From Bryum argenteum (lineage: Eukaryota > Streptophyta > Bryopsida > Bryales > Bryaceae): a stretch of DNA of 64,000 nucleotides. Both the position numbers and the translations under genes were made by a program. Below are positions 52,041 to 63,260 of this stretch, piece after piece (the first letter of the stretch is position 1; every line of letters begins with the position of its first letter). The DNA lies in assembly GCA_037043015.1 (NCBI GenBank), contig CM073326.1, positions 11,478,345-11,542,344 on the forward strand, given 5' to 3'. Below the pieces are notes generated by a model. That model was not told the DNA's origin and did not search any database. It worked only from the letters and a program-made list of their open reading frames with translations.

Positions 52041-52246
52041 TGTTGTGATGAGCGACCTCGGAACCTTCTAGAACCTCTTACTTAGATCTTACTCTCCGGT
52101 TAGTTCAAGTTAAGTTAAAGTATATAGTAAAAGTATCTAAAGTTACTGCCCTAACTGGGGTATATATATGTGAACCATATACAGGTTCAATGAAGATCTT
52201 TCAATACCAGTTATATATTGCTTCCTCTTTCTTCTTGCTCATAACA
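52041..52246 (+). repeat. Right LTR of the small LTR element
   Basis: 206 bp; ends TCATAACA where the left copy has TCACAACA. A partial extra LTR start (AGTGTTGTGAAGTG) precedes it near 52.01 kb. Confidence 0.88.
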
Positions 52247-52901
52247 TTTTTAACGTATTTCAGATATTCTGGTTATGGGTATTTTTTCTAAGTGTGTAAA
52301 ATAATTTCCACGCGGGTATAATTTCGGGCACAAATACAAACTCTTTGGGAAGTACGAGAATAATCATGTAGTGTACTTGTTCATTAACAAAAAGCAAACG
52401 AGCTGTGCGCCACAGAAATTTGTCTTTAAGATTTTTTGTAAATACGAAAACAATTGACTGGCTACTCAATCTTCTTTTTTTTTCTTTTATAGGTGGAGTA
52501 GTAATTATAGCTCTGCGTCCAAAGACCATGTTGTAAGAGCTGCTCATTAAATCATCATGTCGGGTTTTGAATTGACATTGGTTTTGGTTCTGCGCTATCT
52601 CTGCGAGTCAAAAGAGTTGTGGGGTGTAGACATTCGCGCAATCAGAGAACGATGTCCATAATATGACATGTGCACATCCGCCATGCAAATATTGAAGAAC
52701 GACGTCCAAAACCGTAACCTCTGGTGGAAAAAAAGTGTACGAAGTTGCAGAAAACTTAAATTCGCATTTTTATTGCGATGACTTTGTTTGGTACTAAATG
52801 CCTTTTGTTTGTTAGACAATATAAGTTGGTGATATATTCTTACACATCTTGCTTTGTTGGTGGCATTTTGGTGGATTTTTATTAAAGCGGTCTTGTGTAT
52901 A

Positions 52902-53203
52902 CCGTACCATCATAGCAGGTTTGGTCCCCTATGAAAGGATATTTTGTTTTTTTTTGAAAAAATAAGGTTCGTATGCCATAAATGGATTTTATTTTTGAAA
53001 TCCGTTTTTTTGTTTTTTTGGATATGATTTCCTAACTTTTGGGTACCCTTTTGTGAGTTTTTGGATATAGTTTCTCAACTTTTGGATACCCTTTTCATGA
53101 TGTAATTTCCCAACTTTTCGTTCCTCTTGGCTTGTAATTTCTAATTTTATACCCTTTTTTAAAAATAGAATTATTTATGAACGAACCTGCTATGGTGGTA
53201 CGG
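52902..53203. mobile_element. TA-type MITE, family F copy F2
   Basis: 302 bp with inverted ends starting CCGTACCAYCATAGCAGGTT, flanked by TA (52900-52901, 53204-53205). It is inverted relative to F1 and shares its internal AACTTTTGGATACCCTTTTC units. No ORF. Confidence 0.8.
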
Positions 53204-53626
53204 TATACTCATTTGACATGATGGAGTGAGTTAAATGTGAGCAAGACCATGTGTAAGAATGCTCTTATAATATTACAACTATCGTGAAGTAAGCAAATCT
53301 TGAAAGTAAAAAAATGGAGAAAATAGTTATTTACCCTATGTAAAATTATAAATTTAAAAGATGATAGCACATTTTGTAAGGGGTTTTTTGCTCTTTGCAA
53401 TCCGATATTTATGGCTTCAACATACAAAAAAATACAATGCTTGCAAGCTAATTACCAATAAAAACTTGTGATGCATGAAAAGAATGCATACCTTTTGATA
53501 TCAAGAAAGGGTGAGAGAACAATGAAATTGAGACTAATATTACCTTCACACTCTCTATGATATATGACAACCATAGTGCACAAAATGTAAGGGCATGTTG
53601 TCCTTCCCGTAGTCTAAGATCAAACT

Positions 53627-54582
53627 TTAACCCCTAAAAATCCTTAAAACCCAAAACAGGTTTTTGAGATTTCGGGTAGCTCATTTGAAGGGGTTAAAAC
53701 TGATATTTTTTCCTAAGATTTTTTACTGGGTGCTCCCCATAATGTAATGTGTATGCGGTAAGATTTGCAAAGCAAATTTTAATTTTAAAACCTTCATCTA
53801 GAAATTTTAGCGTTTAAGTCCAAAACAGGCAGTTTAAATTTAGATTTTTAAAGTTCATTTTTGGGAAATATTTTCATTACCAATTTACTATTCAAAGTCC
53901 AAAGTGACCAAACTCAAAAAGTTTACCAGTTTCACAAGGGCAGCCTCCAAAACTTTCAAAAACATTCTTCACAATTTCTCGTTATTTTATAATTTTTCTT
54001 ACAGAAATTGCCAAAATTTGAGATTTTGGATTTTTTACAAGATTTATTTTTTTATTTATTAATTTATTTTTTCAAAATTCACATACTCATAACAGCACCT
54101 ACTCACCATATAAATTTTTCATAAACTATATATATCATATGTGGTGCTTGTTTTATTGTATTGTTGTTTTTACACCTTCTTTCATAAAATAGTTGACATG
54201 AAGGTCAAAAATGTGGAATGAGTCTCTAAAATTTCTGCAGGAGCGTACCCAACTTGATTACCTACATGGGAAAAAATATGAACAAAATTTTTAGGGTTGC
54301 AATTTTCAAATGTCTCTTTGCACCATGGAGACAATGTCTACCGAACAATGCCCAAAAAAAACTTTTGCACAAACTTTGAATGTTACGATCTTGCATATAG
54401 AAATCATCTAATGGTCAATTTCTGGAGTGGTAACTATGAATAGGCTTAGGTTCAAGATCTTACGGTTTAGATTTTTAAAAAAGTAAAAGAATTTAGTTCA
54501 CACCCCCGGGAGTGCATAGAGGTAGAAAAATGCAGTTTTGAGGTTTCAAGCTCTCAAAAACACAAGGATTTTTAGGGGTTAA
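53627..54582. mobile_element. TTAA-type element, family A-long, second full copy
   Basis: 956 bp between TTAA sites; starts CCCCTAAAAATCCTT and reads the same inward from the right (AAGGATTTTTAGGGG). The interior is the reverse of A4, for example GCAGCCTCCAAAACTTTCAA against its complement there. No coding capacity. Confidence 0.85.
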
Positions 54583-55580
54583 TTGTTGTTAGTCTTTTAG
54601 ATTTATATGGCATCAAACTTAGAATTATATATGGTGTTTGGTATCATGGTTCAGATTTTAAAATTTAAGAAAATTTTTAAAAAATCTCAATCTTAGATTA
54701 CGATAATGACATTTCAAAAGCAATGATGTTCTTAGAATGAGAAAACCCTTAGACATTTGAAGATTTAAAAGCATAAATGTTGCATTCTTGTAAAGATAGA
54801 CATAAAAGCAATGACTTCTTTTGATATTCTAACCAACTCATGCCAAGGAACTCAAATATGGAATATTCAAAAATTTCTTTATCTATAAGGGTTGCTTTAC
54901 ACAAGGGGCCAAGCCATTGATGGGGCCAAATCCTCTCTTGTGATTGGTCCAATTTTCCAAACTGACCGGAGGGGCTCTACATGGGGAGTCAAAACCAATT
55001 TTCTGAAATTATATTATAATGGGTGGTGGACAAGTTATGACACAACCCACACTTCAAAAGTTGGGAGATACAAGAATGGAAGGCCAATTTAGCCGTTGCT
55101 TGATTTTAGTACAAAATTATTATTTCACTAAAATAATTTAATGTGAACAAATCAAAAGCATGGAATGTAACTAATAATACAAATCGGTCCCATGGCCTTG
55201 TTTTTCCTTCTACAAATCAGCCTCAAGGGCTTTACACAGGGGGCCACACTATATTAATTGTTCAATGTGTTCTTCAAGCAACCCATAAAGAGCCGATTGG
55301 GCTCAAAATCACTGAGTGAATTGACGTAGAGATTTGTTGGCCTTGACTCCCCATGTAAAGCATCCCTACAAAACTCTCAAACTATGTCGCAAAACCCATC
55401 AAAACAACACAACGTGACCATTCTATTGATGTTTTTTAACGATACTATGGTGAAACCACCTATCGTCGTGCACTTAAGAAAAATTGAGGGAATCTTTATG
55501 CTTGGAAAGAGAAATGAGTGGGTTATTATTTTTCAAGGATGAGGAATAGGAAAAGACTCACTTTCCCTATTTTGTGGTTT
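54583..55580. other. Spacer, nothing recognised
   Basis: AT-rich sequence with short open frames only. Confidence 0.4.
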
Positions 55581-56260
55581 TTAACCCTTAAACGCCCACG
55601 ATGTCGAAAAACGACATATTGGATGTACATCAAAAACTTTGAAGAGCCATATCTTCTTCATCCGAGGTCCGTTTTGGATGAAATCACTTGAATTAGGTTC
55701 CAAATCAAGTCTAGTTTGTGTTGTAAAATTTTCAAGCCCATACAATAAAGTATGAATTAATGGAATGCACTTTAGTGAAGACAACTCTTGTTTTTGGGTT
55801 TCCAAGCATGGGGCATGTATTATCATTGCAAGCCAATTATGTGAAATTAAAAATAGTTTTTCATGATTTTTTTTTTCATGGTCATGATCTTAAGGTGATT
55901 CTGAACAACTTTGTAGTGAGAAGTTTTTTGATCCAAATGATTTCGCTATTGGATTTGCAATGATGTTTTGTCAGCAGAAAAAGTGAGAAAATGGATGATA
56001 TTTGAGGAGCTATATCTCCCTCATCCACCGTTGGATTTCAACTTAATTTTTTGGGATGGCCTCCAATTAGAGTCTAGTCTAAGTGGTAGAAATCTTAACA
56101 AGATCGAAGATGTTTTGAAGATAAGGCATGAAATTGAATGCAAAGGGTCTAGTTTTGGACTATTTTTCCTTTGTAAAATGTTCGGCAGTTTTTATCATTG
56201 CATGGCTTTTATTTGAGCCAAGAAATTTTTTTGATGAATTTTTGTTGGGTAAAGGACTCA
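55581..56260. repeat. Dispersed repeat family D, copy D2 (5' part)
   Basis: Starts exactly at TTAACCCTTAAACGCCCACG, the same end as family B, then carries the family D interior (CAAATCAAGTCTAGTTTGTG, CAATTAGAGTCTAG). It fades at about 56.26 kb without a right end. 56.26-56.97 kb holds nothing recognised. Confidence 0.65.
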
Positions 56261-56965
56261 TACACACATAATTAAATACAATTTTTAGAAGTATAGCCTA
56301 AAGGCGGGCACCCTAATTATGTTTGCATGAGGTACATGCAAGGGAGGTTAGATCTTTACGAAAGAAAGAATCTTGGGTGCACGCCTTTAGGTAGGTGTCT
56401 GCTTGTAGGTGGTTTCACCATAATAGTTTCAAAAGATTCCCGTACGTTCACGATGGACTCGGGGCAAAATTTATGCATATGATTTCATGAGTCGAGTTTG
56501 GGGTATTCTCCACGTACCCCATCCTTTTCCATGATGCTATTTGGGCGGGGTCTTCGATTATTATGAATCATGATGTTGAGTTTCCTTGAGTCCGGGCGCA
56601 GACGCCAGTAGTCAATCTCTAAATTTTCAGCCGTGCTTATTTGTTTTTTCTCCCAGGCCTCATAAAGAATGACCTGCCCGGTTGGTATAATTTGGCCACC
56701 ACCAGAAGAAATTGCTGGTTTCCTGTACACATTCATGCTTGCATGTGAGATGTTGTCATGTACGCCAAAAGATGTTTCCATTAGAGTTTATGTGTGCACT
56801 CAAACTTTCCAATATAATGATTAATACATTATTTACTTTTAAAAATCCTGAACCACAAAGAGCACTTCGGCTACAAGACGGACTCATCCTCAATCATAGT
56901 TTATTTTATCTTAGGATTTTGGAACAAACTAGAAAGATGTTTGCATGTCAAGTTAGGAATTTATT

Positions 56966-57322
56966 TTAACCCTTAATCGCCCATAGGGTCTAGAACGGGC
57001 AGCCCAATATTGGATCACAACATCTTTTGGACTTGGGCATCATGAATAGTGCACTTTTTGAACTTGGGCATCATGAATGATCCAATTAATGATGAGTTTG
57101 CAACCTCCTACAAGGTTATGTACAACCCCAACCTACCTACCACAATCCTTTCAAACCATAAAATCATACATACAAATTGTGATTTGAATTGTAAATTTTC
57201 ACTTCTTGAATGCATCACAAGACGATGACCAGTTTGACATCAAAGTCGATCACAATCAGAGCTACAGAGAAGATACTCTTGGAATCAAGCCCCTCAGGCT
57301 TGCTTGGGCGTTTAAGGGTTAA
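56966..57322. mobile_element. TTAA-type MITE, family B copy B3
   Basis: 357 bp between TTAA sites; CCCTTAATCGCCCATAGGG on the left and GGGCGTTTAAGGG on the right. It has the same interior and orientation as B2. Confidence 0.82.
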
Positions 57323-58380
57323 CATACTCTCATGCATTGTACATTTAGCCTTTAGTAGTTGATACAATGCTCCTTAGTTTCTTGCACTTGAGAGTCGACG
57401 AAGATGTCGTTGTTATAGTGAACTCTTATTGGAATATAAAAAAAAGCAACAAAACAAATTCTAGTCGATTTTTAGAAAGAAAAAAATGAGTTGTGACTTG
57501 AACCATGCCAACATAAATGGAGCCTCAATATCGTCCTTGGCTAGTACTTTATACTATACTCTTCTATCCCTAAAAACACCATGATTTGCCCAATGAACAA
57601 TAGGCTTTTAGAAAGTGAGTCTTAAAATATGATTAGGACTTGTTCATTGATATAAAATCTTCCATTCTTTGTGAGAGGAGCGTTGAAACCGAATCTTATC
57701 TTGGCGCTTTTCAGTGAGAGAGGAGTATTCGCGTAGGGTTCTCTTTGTATCTATTGGAAACATCAATGTGGGAATATACCGGCATGATATCCAAAAATAT
57801 TGTGATCTTTTTTGCACTATTTTTTTTATTAAAAAAATAAAAATTATTATTATTCTAACCATATGGTATTATAGGTGACATGGCTATAGTTGTATACATG
57901 GAGTTAAGAAAGGAATTTTTGGCACAAATATAATAAATTAAACATATGTTACATATGATGAGACGCGTCTTAGTGGTAACCATATCATGCCCTTGCCCCA
58001 AAGTGCAAAAGAAAAGGACTCGGGTGGAATCGATGCAAGCCCCGGCCCGCCCATGGGAACCCAACAACATTCTCATTTAGATCCCATTCCACTAAGAATA
58101 AACTTTGTGCATATTCTTTAGATAACTTAAAAGCAACAAACCTCAAATTGCTGAGAATGCATGCATGCCCAGAATAAGGCTATTTAAGTACCACTCACAA
58201 TTAAAGTGTCTCATGACACTTGAGCCTTTGATGCTCAATGGATGGACTCTATTCAACTAGCTTAGAAAAGTGTCTTGATCTCATTTTTTGCTTGCTTGTG
58301 TTGTCTATGGAACTTGTTAGTACTTGACCTCAAATAGATCATTCAATGAGTCACATCACATCAAAATAAATCACACGTAC
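57323..58380. other. Spacer, nothing recognised
   Basis: Includes a stretch near 57.96-58.07 kb with tRNA-like wording (CTTAGTGGTAACC, GGTGGAATCGATGC) that is too weak to call a SINE. Confidence 0.35.
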
Positions 58381-58575
58381 TTAACCCCGGAAGATCCAAG
58401 AAAGCCGAAATGAGTTTTTTGGGTGCTCGCAAGGGAAAAAAATCAGCCAACTTTGACCATTATAATCTCACAAATGAAAAAGGATCGACGGATCAAATTT
58501 CACTTGCTCGTGAAAAAGTAAGATAATCCTTTCTCTAATTTAGGCACTTTTGCATCAAGGATCTTCACGGGTTAA
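58381..58575. mobile_element. TTAA-type MITE, family A copy A8
   Basis: 195 bp from TTAACCCCGGAAGATCC to CAAGGATCTTCACGGGTTAA, a shortened relative of A2 in the same orientation. Confidence 0.75.
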
Positions 58576-58653
58576 AACTCCACTAATCACATGAAGTTGA
58601 ATCTCAACTGAATGTTTCTCAAACAAGTACTTCTCCCTTGCAAAGTGTGTATG

Positions 58654-59054
58654 TTAACCCTTAAACGCCCAAGCAAGCCCGAGGGGCTTGATTCCAACGG
58701 AATCTTCCTTGTAGCTCTCACTGTACTCCACTTTTCACTTATATTTTGATGTCAAACTGGTCACCTTCTTCTGATGCATTCAAAAAGTGAAATCTCACAA
58801 TTCAAATCACAATTTGTATGAATGATTTTGTGCTTTGAAAGGATTGTGGTAGGTAGGTTGGGGTTGTACATAACCTTGTAGGAGGTTGCAAGCTCATCAT
58901 TGATTGGTCTATTCATGATGCCTAAGTTCAACAAGTGCACTATTCATGATGCCCAAGTTCAACAAGTGCACTATTTATAATGCCCAAGTCCAAAAGATGA
59001 TGTGATCCAATTTTGGGCTGCCCATTTTAGACCCCATGGGCGTTTAAGGGTTAA
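58654..59054. mobile_element. TTAA-type MITE, family B copy B4 (inverted)
   Basis: 401 bp from TTAACCCTTAAACGCCC to GGGCGTTTAAGGGTTAA, in the opposite orientation to B2 and B3. Its right TTAA is also the left TTAA of the next element. A short internal direct repeat includes AAGTTCAACAAGTGCACTAT. Confidence 0.85.
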
Positions 59055-59296
59055 CCCCTAAACGACCACGGCCACCAATTTGGCTTTTACAGTCAACTTC
59101 AAATGTTATGATCTCACATCTAGTGATGATCCAACAATTGAAAATTTTCACACTACTACCGATGGTAATCTTCTTCAAGATCCTACGGTTGAAATTATCA
59201 AAAATTTCCAAAAATATTGGACGTACCCTCATTAGTACATAGTGGTTAGTGTTGGGATTTCAAGCTCCCAAAACATCGTGGATCTTTACAGGTTAA
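59051..59296. mobile_element. TTAA-type MITE, family A copy A7
   Basis: 246 bp from TTAACCCCTAAACGACC to GATCTTTACAGGTTAA, in the opposite orientation to A6. It is bordered on both sides by B elements sharing its TTAA sites. Confidence 0.82.
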
Positions 59297-59527
59297 CCCT
59301 TAAACGTCAGGCTATACGGTTTTGGGCAACCCAATATTGGATCACAACATCTTTTGGACTTGGGCATCATGAATAGTGCACTTTTTTAACTTGGGCATCA
59401 TGAATGATCCAATCAATGATGAGCTTGCAACCTCCTACAAGGTTATGTACAACCCCAACCTACCTACCACAATCCTTTCAAAGCACAAAATCACTCATAC
59501 AAATTGTGATTTGAATTTCACTCATCC
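59293..59527. mobile_element. TTAA-type MITE, family B copy B5, truncated
   Basis: Starts TTAACCCTTAAACGTCAGG and follows B2 through CATACAAATTGTGATTTGAA, then stops without the right terminus. Confidence 0.72.
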
Positions 59528-59924
59528 GTAGTGAAAGTAGTTGAACCCTCACAACTCGGCTGCAACTTTTCAGAATATAACATAGATTTGGGAAGAGTTC
59601 AACTGCAAATATTTGAGTAGATACTTGCGAGTATTAGTCAGGCCAAAACGACATTATTTTTTAACTTTCTTGCGAGCTTGATTGCCTAAACACAAAACTG
59701 TTATTATATCATATGTAACAGTAATCGATCAGATATTAACATCATCAACTTAAAACAATCATCAACACATCTTTGCCTGACCACATCTGGGGACGCCACA
59801 GTTTGTTGGATAAAAATCTGAAACTAACACAGGCTTTCAAATGACGAAGTACTTATGTTGATTCCGACCCATGAAATCAGTAAGCAGTCAGGATTTATCC
59901 GCAGGTAGTATCTCAATATCACTT

Positions 59925-60008
59925 TAATTTTTTAATTTTTTAATTTTTTAATTTTTTAATTTTTTAATTTTTTAATTTTTTAATTTTTTAATTTTTTAAT
60001 TTTTTCTT
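59925..60008. repeat. (TTTTTTAA)n octamer repeat
   Basis: About ten near-perfect copies of an AATTTTTT unit, followed by a short TTTTTTTC repeat. Confidence 0.92.
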
Positions 60009-61934
60009 TTTTTCTTTTTTTCTGAATCAAAATCATCCCTGAAATTGTGGCTGACAATTTATGGACCAGGGAGGGGGAATGAAGAAAAATTGATCAGCGG
60101 AGTCAGAAGTGCAGGGTGCAATCAGTTGTAAGGGCGGGCGGGTGGGTGGCCAAGTCCCGCAGGGGATTTCATGATTCGGTACCAGTCTCATCACGTCCTC
60201 ATTATGAATGTATGCAATGGAATGCATGGCGTAGTTATCGTAATTTCCTCGGCATGTGTCCGTCCTTGCGGTGCAGTGCGGCCATGCTGACCGGAGACTT
60301 GAAGAAGTGGTGGACTTAATATAAATGCGAGTCCTTGTCCCCTTTCGACGCTTCGACAAACGATGTTTAAATCGTAGGTGCATTTAAAAGCGACCTTGTA
60401 TAGGAAGGTGGCCTTTCTATGCAAAAGCAACTCTATCCACTACGGGAGAGAGGAATAGATGGTCAAGAAGCATCTTTCTCGACATTTTGGATGATTGCAG
60501 CAACTTTGACAAATCATAACTTCTTCATTTGGAGTCTGTTTTGAATTACATCACTCAAATTGGGTCCAAAATCAAGTCTAGTTTGTGTGGTAGAATTTGC
60601 AGACACATACAATAAGTGGCATACATTTTTGTGAAGGCAAACTCTTGTTTTTGAGTTTAAACATGGGACATTGTGAGGCAATTATGGGAAATCAAAAAGA
60701 TCTTTCCATGAATTTTCAAAATAGTCGAGATCTTAAGATGAAGGTTGACTAACAACTTTTTAGTTGAAAGATTTTTGATCTGACTATATTTGGTATTGGA
60801 TTTGCAACAATGTTCTATCTTGAAGTGAAAAAAGTGAAATAATGGATGGTTTTTGAGGAGTTATATCTCCTTCATTCACTGTTGGACTTTTACTTTATTG
60901 TTTGGGATGGATTCCAATTAAGGCCGGTTTACACTACGGTGGAGAATGCCTCCGGTCGGTCAAGAATGCTTGGCCAAGACATGGTTATATGAGGCAAATG
61001 GTGAATGCGTCCGAGAAGAATTAAATGCAATTAAAAATTTCTTGAGGAGTCTCGACCAGTTGTAGTCTAAACACCTAGAGGAGAAGTTTAGCAGTGATGT
61101 CCACCGGAGAAGTCCACCGGTGAAGAGAAGCTCACCTAATGGTGAAGATTTTTTGTGATACAAAATCATAATTCCCTACATTCACATTGTATAAAAATAC
61201 ATCAACAAATTTTTCTTCTCATAAAAATCAATATGCATGTGTATGACAAATTGAGTAAACTTCAAATTAAATTTAATAATCAATTTGCGCCGTAGACTAA
61301 TGATTTCTATGGTTCATTTTTACATTAAATAGTATAGACACATAATATGGTCATTTTATGTTCAATGTCATTCAAAAATAGTAATGCAAAGCTTGGTTTT
61401 GAAACTTGCTATTCTTTGAGGCAGTTGATGATGCGGATCGAATGGTAATAACCGGTTGAATTTCATCTTCATTAGCATTTGTTAAGTTTTCTTGTCCTCA
61501 CACACCGGTGTTGTCCACTCACGTGTTTCATAACGAAACCGGCTTGACGCCACCAATGATCAATCAAAATTATAAAGCTTACATTCATGGTGGTCATTTC
61601 ATGCAATCAAGTTAGCAAGTTTGTCCTCATTGTAATGTTAAAAACTATCTCAAATTTCTTTCGACATACCTTGACCGTATGTGAAAATCCAAGAATTGTT
61701 ACTATCATTTGTGCTTAAAGCCGAACCCATATATCAACACCTAATTAATATCAAATTTTATATCTCACTTGCTCATGTGCATGAAAAGATGATAAAATGC
61801 CAAAAAAATGAGCTCTAAGCCTTCAAAATGGCTCTGAAAAATTTACTACAGCATATGGAGCTAGAGTAGCAAGTGTATATATACAACACTAATGTGATAT
61901 GAAGACAATGGAAACGTGGGGATGGATGGCTACC

Positions 61935-61985
61935 TTCGGGGGCTTGGTTAGTAGTCATGAGGTGCAAGGTTCAAGTCTTGTTGGA
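61935..61985 (+). other. tRNA-like pol III box pair inside the TIR element
   Basis: An A-box-like GGCTTGGTTAGTAG (from 61941) and a B-box-like GGTTCAAGTCT (61968-61978). Spacing resembles a tRNA or SINE head, but the region does not form a full tRNA. Confidence 0.35.
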
Positions 61986-62064
61986 CTATACTCCCGGTTT
62001 TTGAAAGTCAGATCTGAAATCTACGGCTAAGATTCAATTTTGAAAATAATTTTTTTATTGACGA

Positions 62065-62138
62065 GATGTTCCCTGGAACAATGATTTCTTGTCCGGCCTC
62101 AAGAGTCCGGACAAGAAATCATTGTACCGGAGAACATC
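62065..62138. repeat. Long hairpin inside the TIR element
   Basis: Two 32-nt arms with a 10-nt loop; the inner 17 bp (AATGATTTCTTGTCCGG and its complement) pair perfectly and the outer part pairs with a few mismatches. Confidence 0.88.
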
Positions 62139-62839
62139 TTGAGCAAAAAGTACCGCCACCTAAGCGGCCATGTCATTTTTTATCTATAACAAAAGTTCTC
62201 CACCTTTAATTTCTTCACCAAGTGTAAACATCCACCGGTCAAGAATGGCATTTTCGACCAGTCACATTGGAGAAACGCTCTTTTTTTCTTCACCGGTGGA
62301 CTTCTCCACCGTAGTGTAAACCGGCCCTTAGAGTCTGGTTTTAGTGGTAGAAACTTTGACAAAATCGAAGAAGTATTGACATAGATTTGAGTTCAAAGGG
62401 TTGACTTTGGACTATTTTTCTTATGTAATTTTTTTGGAAATTCTCACTATTGCATTTATTTGCACAAAGAAATTTTTCTCATGGAATACTTTTGTTCATA
62501 GGTGTTATTAAGATGAAGGTGAACATATTTGTAGTTGGTGGTCTTTGCATTGCAATGAGTCGATTGGTAGCACTTTCACTTCGAAGTGAAAATGTTGAGA
62601 TTTTGTGATGTTTTTAAGTGCTAATATGTTATTATCTCGCCTCATGACTCAAGATTTGAGCCACATGATGTACAATACGTCTTTCACAGGAATATACAGT
62701 TGCGATGTGAATAACTTACATTCATTTCCACTTATGACACTTTTATTGAGAATGTGTTCTTTTCTTTACCAATGAGTCAAACCATTTAGGGGTTATTCCA
62801 AGTTTCACTCCCGTTTTGACAATTTTTGCCTTGTGAAAT

Positions 62840-63260
62840 GGTAGGTGCAAAAACTACCCTATCTTGTATGCAAAAGCTACCCTATCTTCTTGGCTCGTAA
62901 TAAATAGGGTTACTTTTGCATAAAGGGTACACCTATCTTAGAGGCCTTGGTAGAAAGGCAATGATAGAACTTCAGTAAATTTTGGTGCAGATTCCTTTCT
63001 CGTTTGCTAAGCTTTGTTTCGTTCAATGGTAGGTGCATCTAAAATCAACCTTGCATGCACAAGCAACCTCGTATGCAAAGGTGACCTTGTATGCGAAGGT
63101 GACCTTGTATGCAAAAGCAACCCTATGTACTAGTGGATGCAAGATTCAAACTCTTGGCTCGTAATAAACTCCGTCGCTATTGCATACAAGGTGCACCTCT
63201 CTTAGTGGCATAGTTAGAAAAGCAAGGGTAAAACTCGAATGATATTTGGTGCATATGCAA
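62840..63260. repeat. Degenerate direct repeat with 18-bp subunits
   Basis: Two diverged copies (about 62840-63000 and 63025-63260) both contain ATGGTAGGTGCA, CTTGGCTCGTAATAAA and GCACCTCTCTTAGTGG-like blocks. The second holds tandem GTGACCTTGTATGCRAAG units. A fragment recurs near 60.38 kb. The rest to 64000 shows nothing recognised. Confidence 0.6.

Larger units (their letters stand above)
50444..52246 (+). mobile_element. Small non-autonomous LTR retrotransposon (TRIM/LARD-like)
   Basis: 1803 bp with two 206-bp LTRs, TGTTGTGA...TCACAACA ends, and a TTTTT duplication on each side (50439-50443, 52247-52251). After the left LTR comes CGTTATCAGCATG, a plant Copia-style primer site. Before the right LTR lies a purine tract, GAGGAGGAG. 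The interior has no gag or pol domain; a 75-codon frame at 51686-51913 matches nothing known. The LTR contains TATATATA, a plausible promoter. Copia affiliation is inferred from the ends. Confidence 0.85.
50216..52324. mobile_element. Foldback MITE split by an LTR element
   Basis: The left arm (about 50216-50331) is mirrored by a right arm that runs 50401-50443 and resumes at 52247-52324, for example AACGTATGATTCTGAAGATT against AATCTTCAGAATCATACGTT. Removing the LTR insertion and one target copy leaves a ~300-bp palindromic element with a ~70-nt loop. Confidence 0.78.
60921..62327. mobile_element. 1.4-kb TIR element with TTA duplication (PIF/Harbinger-like)
   Basis: 1407 bp with 26-bp inverted ends starting GGGCCGGTTTACACTACGG (25 of 26 match) and TTA on both sides (60918-60920, 62328-62330). 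A 3-bp TTA/TWA duplication is typical of PIF/Harbinger. Subterminal CCACCGG motifs repeat near both ends. No transposase ORF is present. Confidence 0.85.
60490..62800. repeat. Dispersed repeat family D, copy D3, interrupted
   Basis: Family D blocks at about 60490-60920 and 62328-62800, split by a 1.4-kb inserted element. It ends CCATTTAGGGGTTATT. Confidence 0.7.

Noticed and set aside
57950-58080. Second SINE-like head
   Set aside because: The A/B box match is too weak and no body or tail can be defined.
59925-60008. CRISPR-like or regulatory repeat array
   Set aside because: A simple octamer repeat in a eukaryotic spacer, with no spacers between units.
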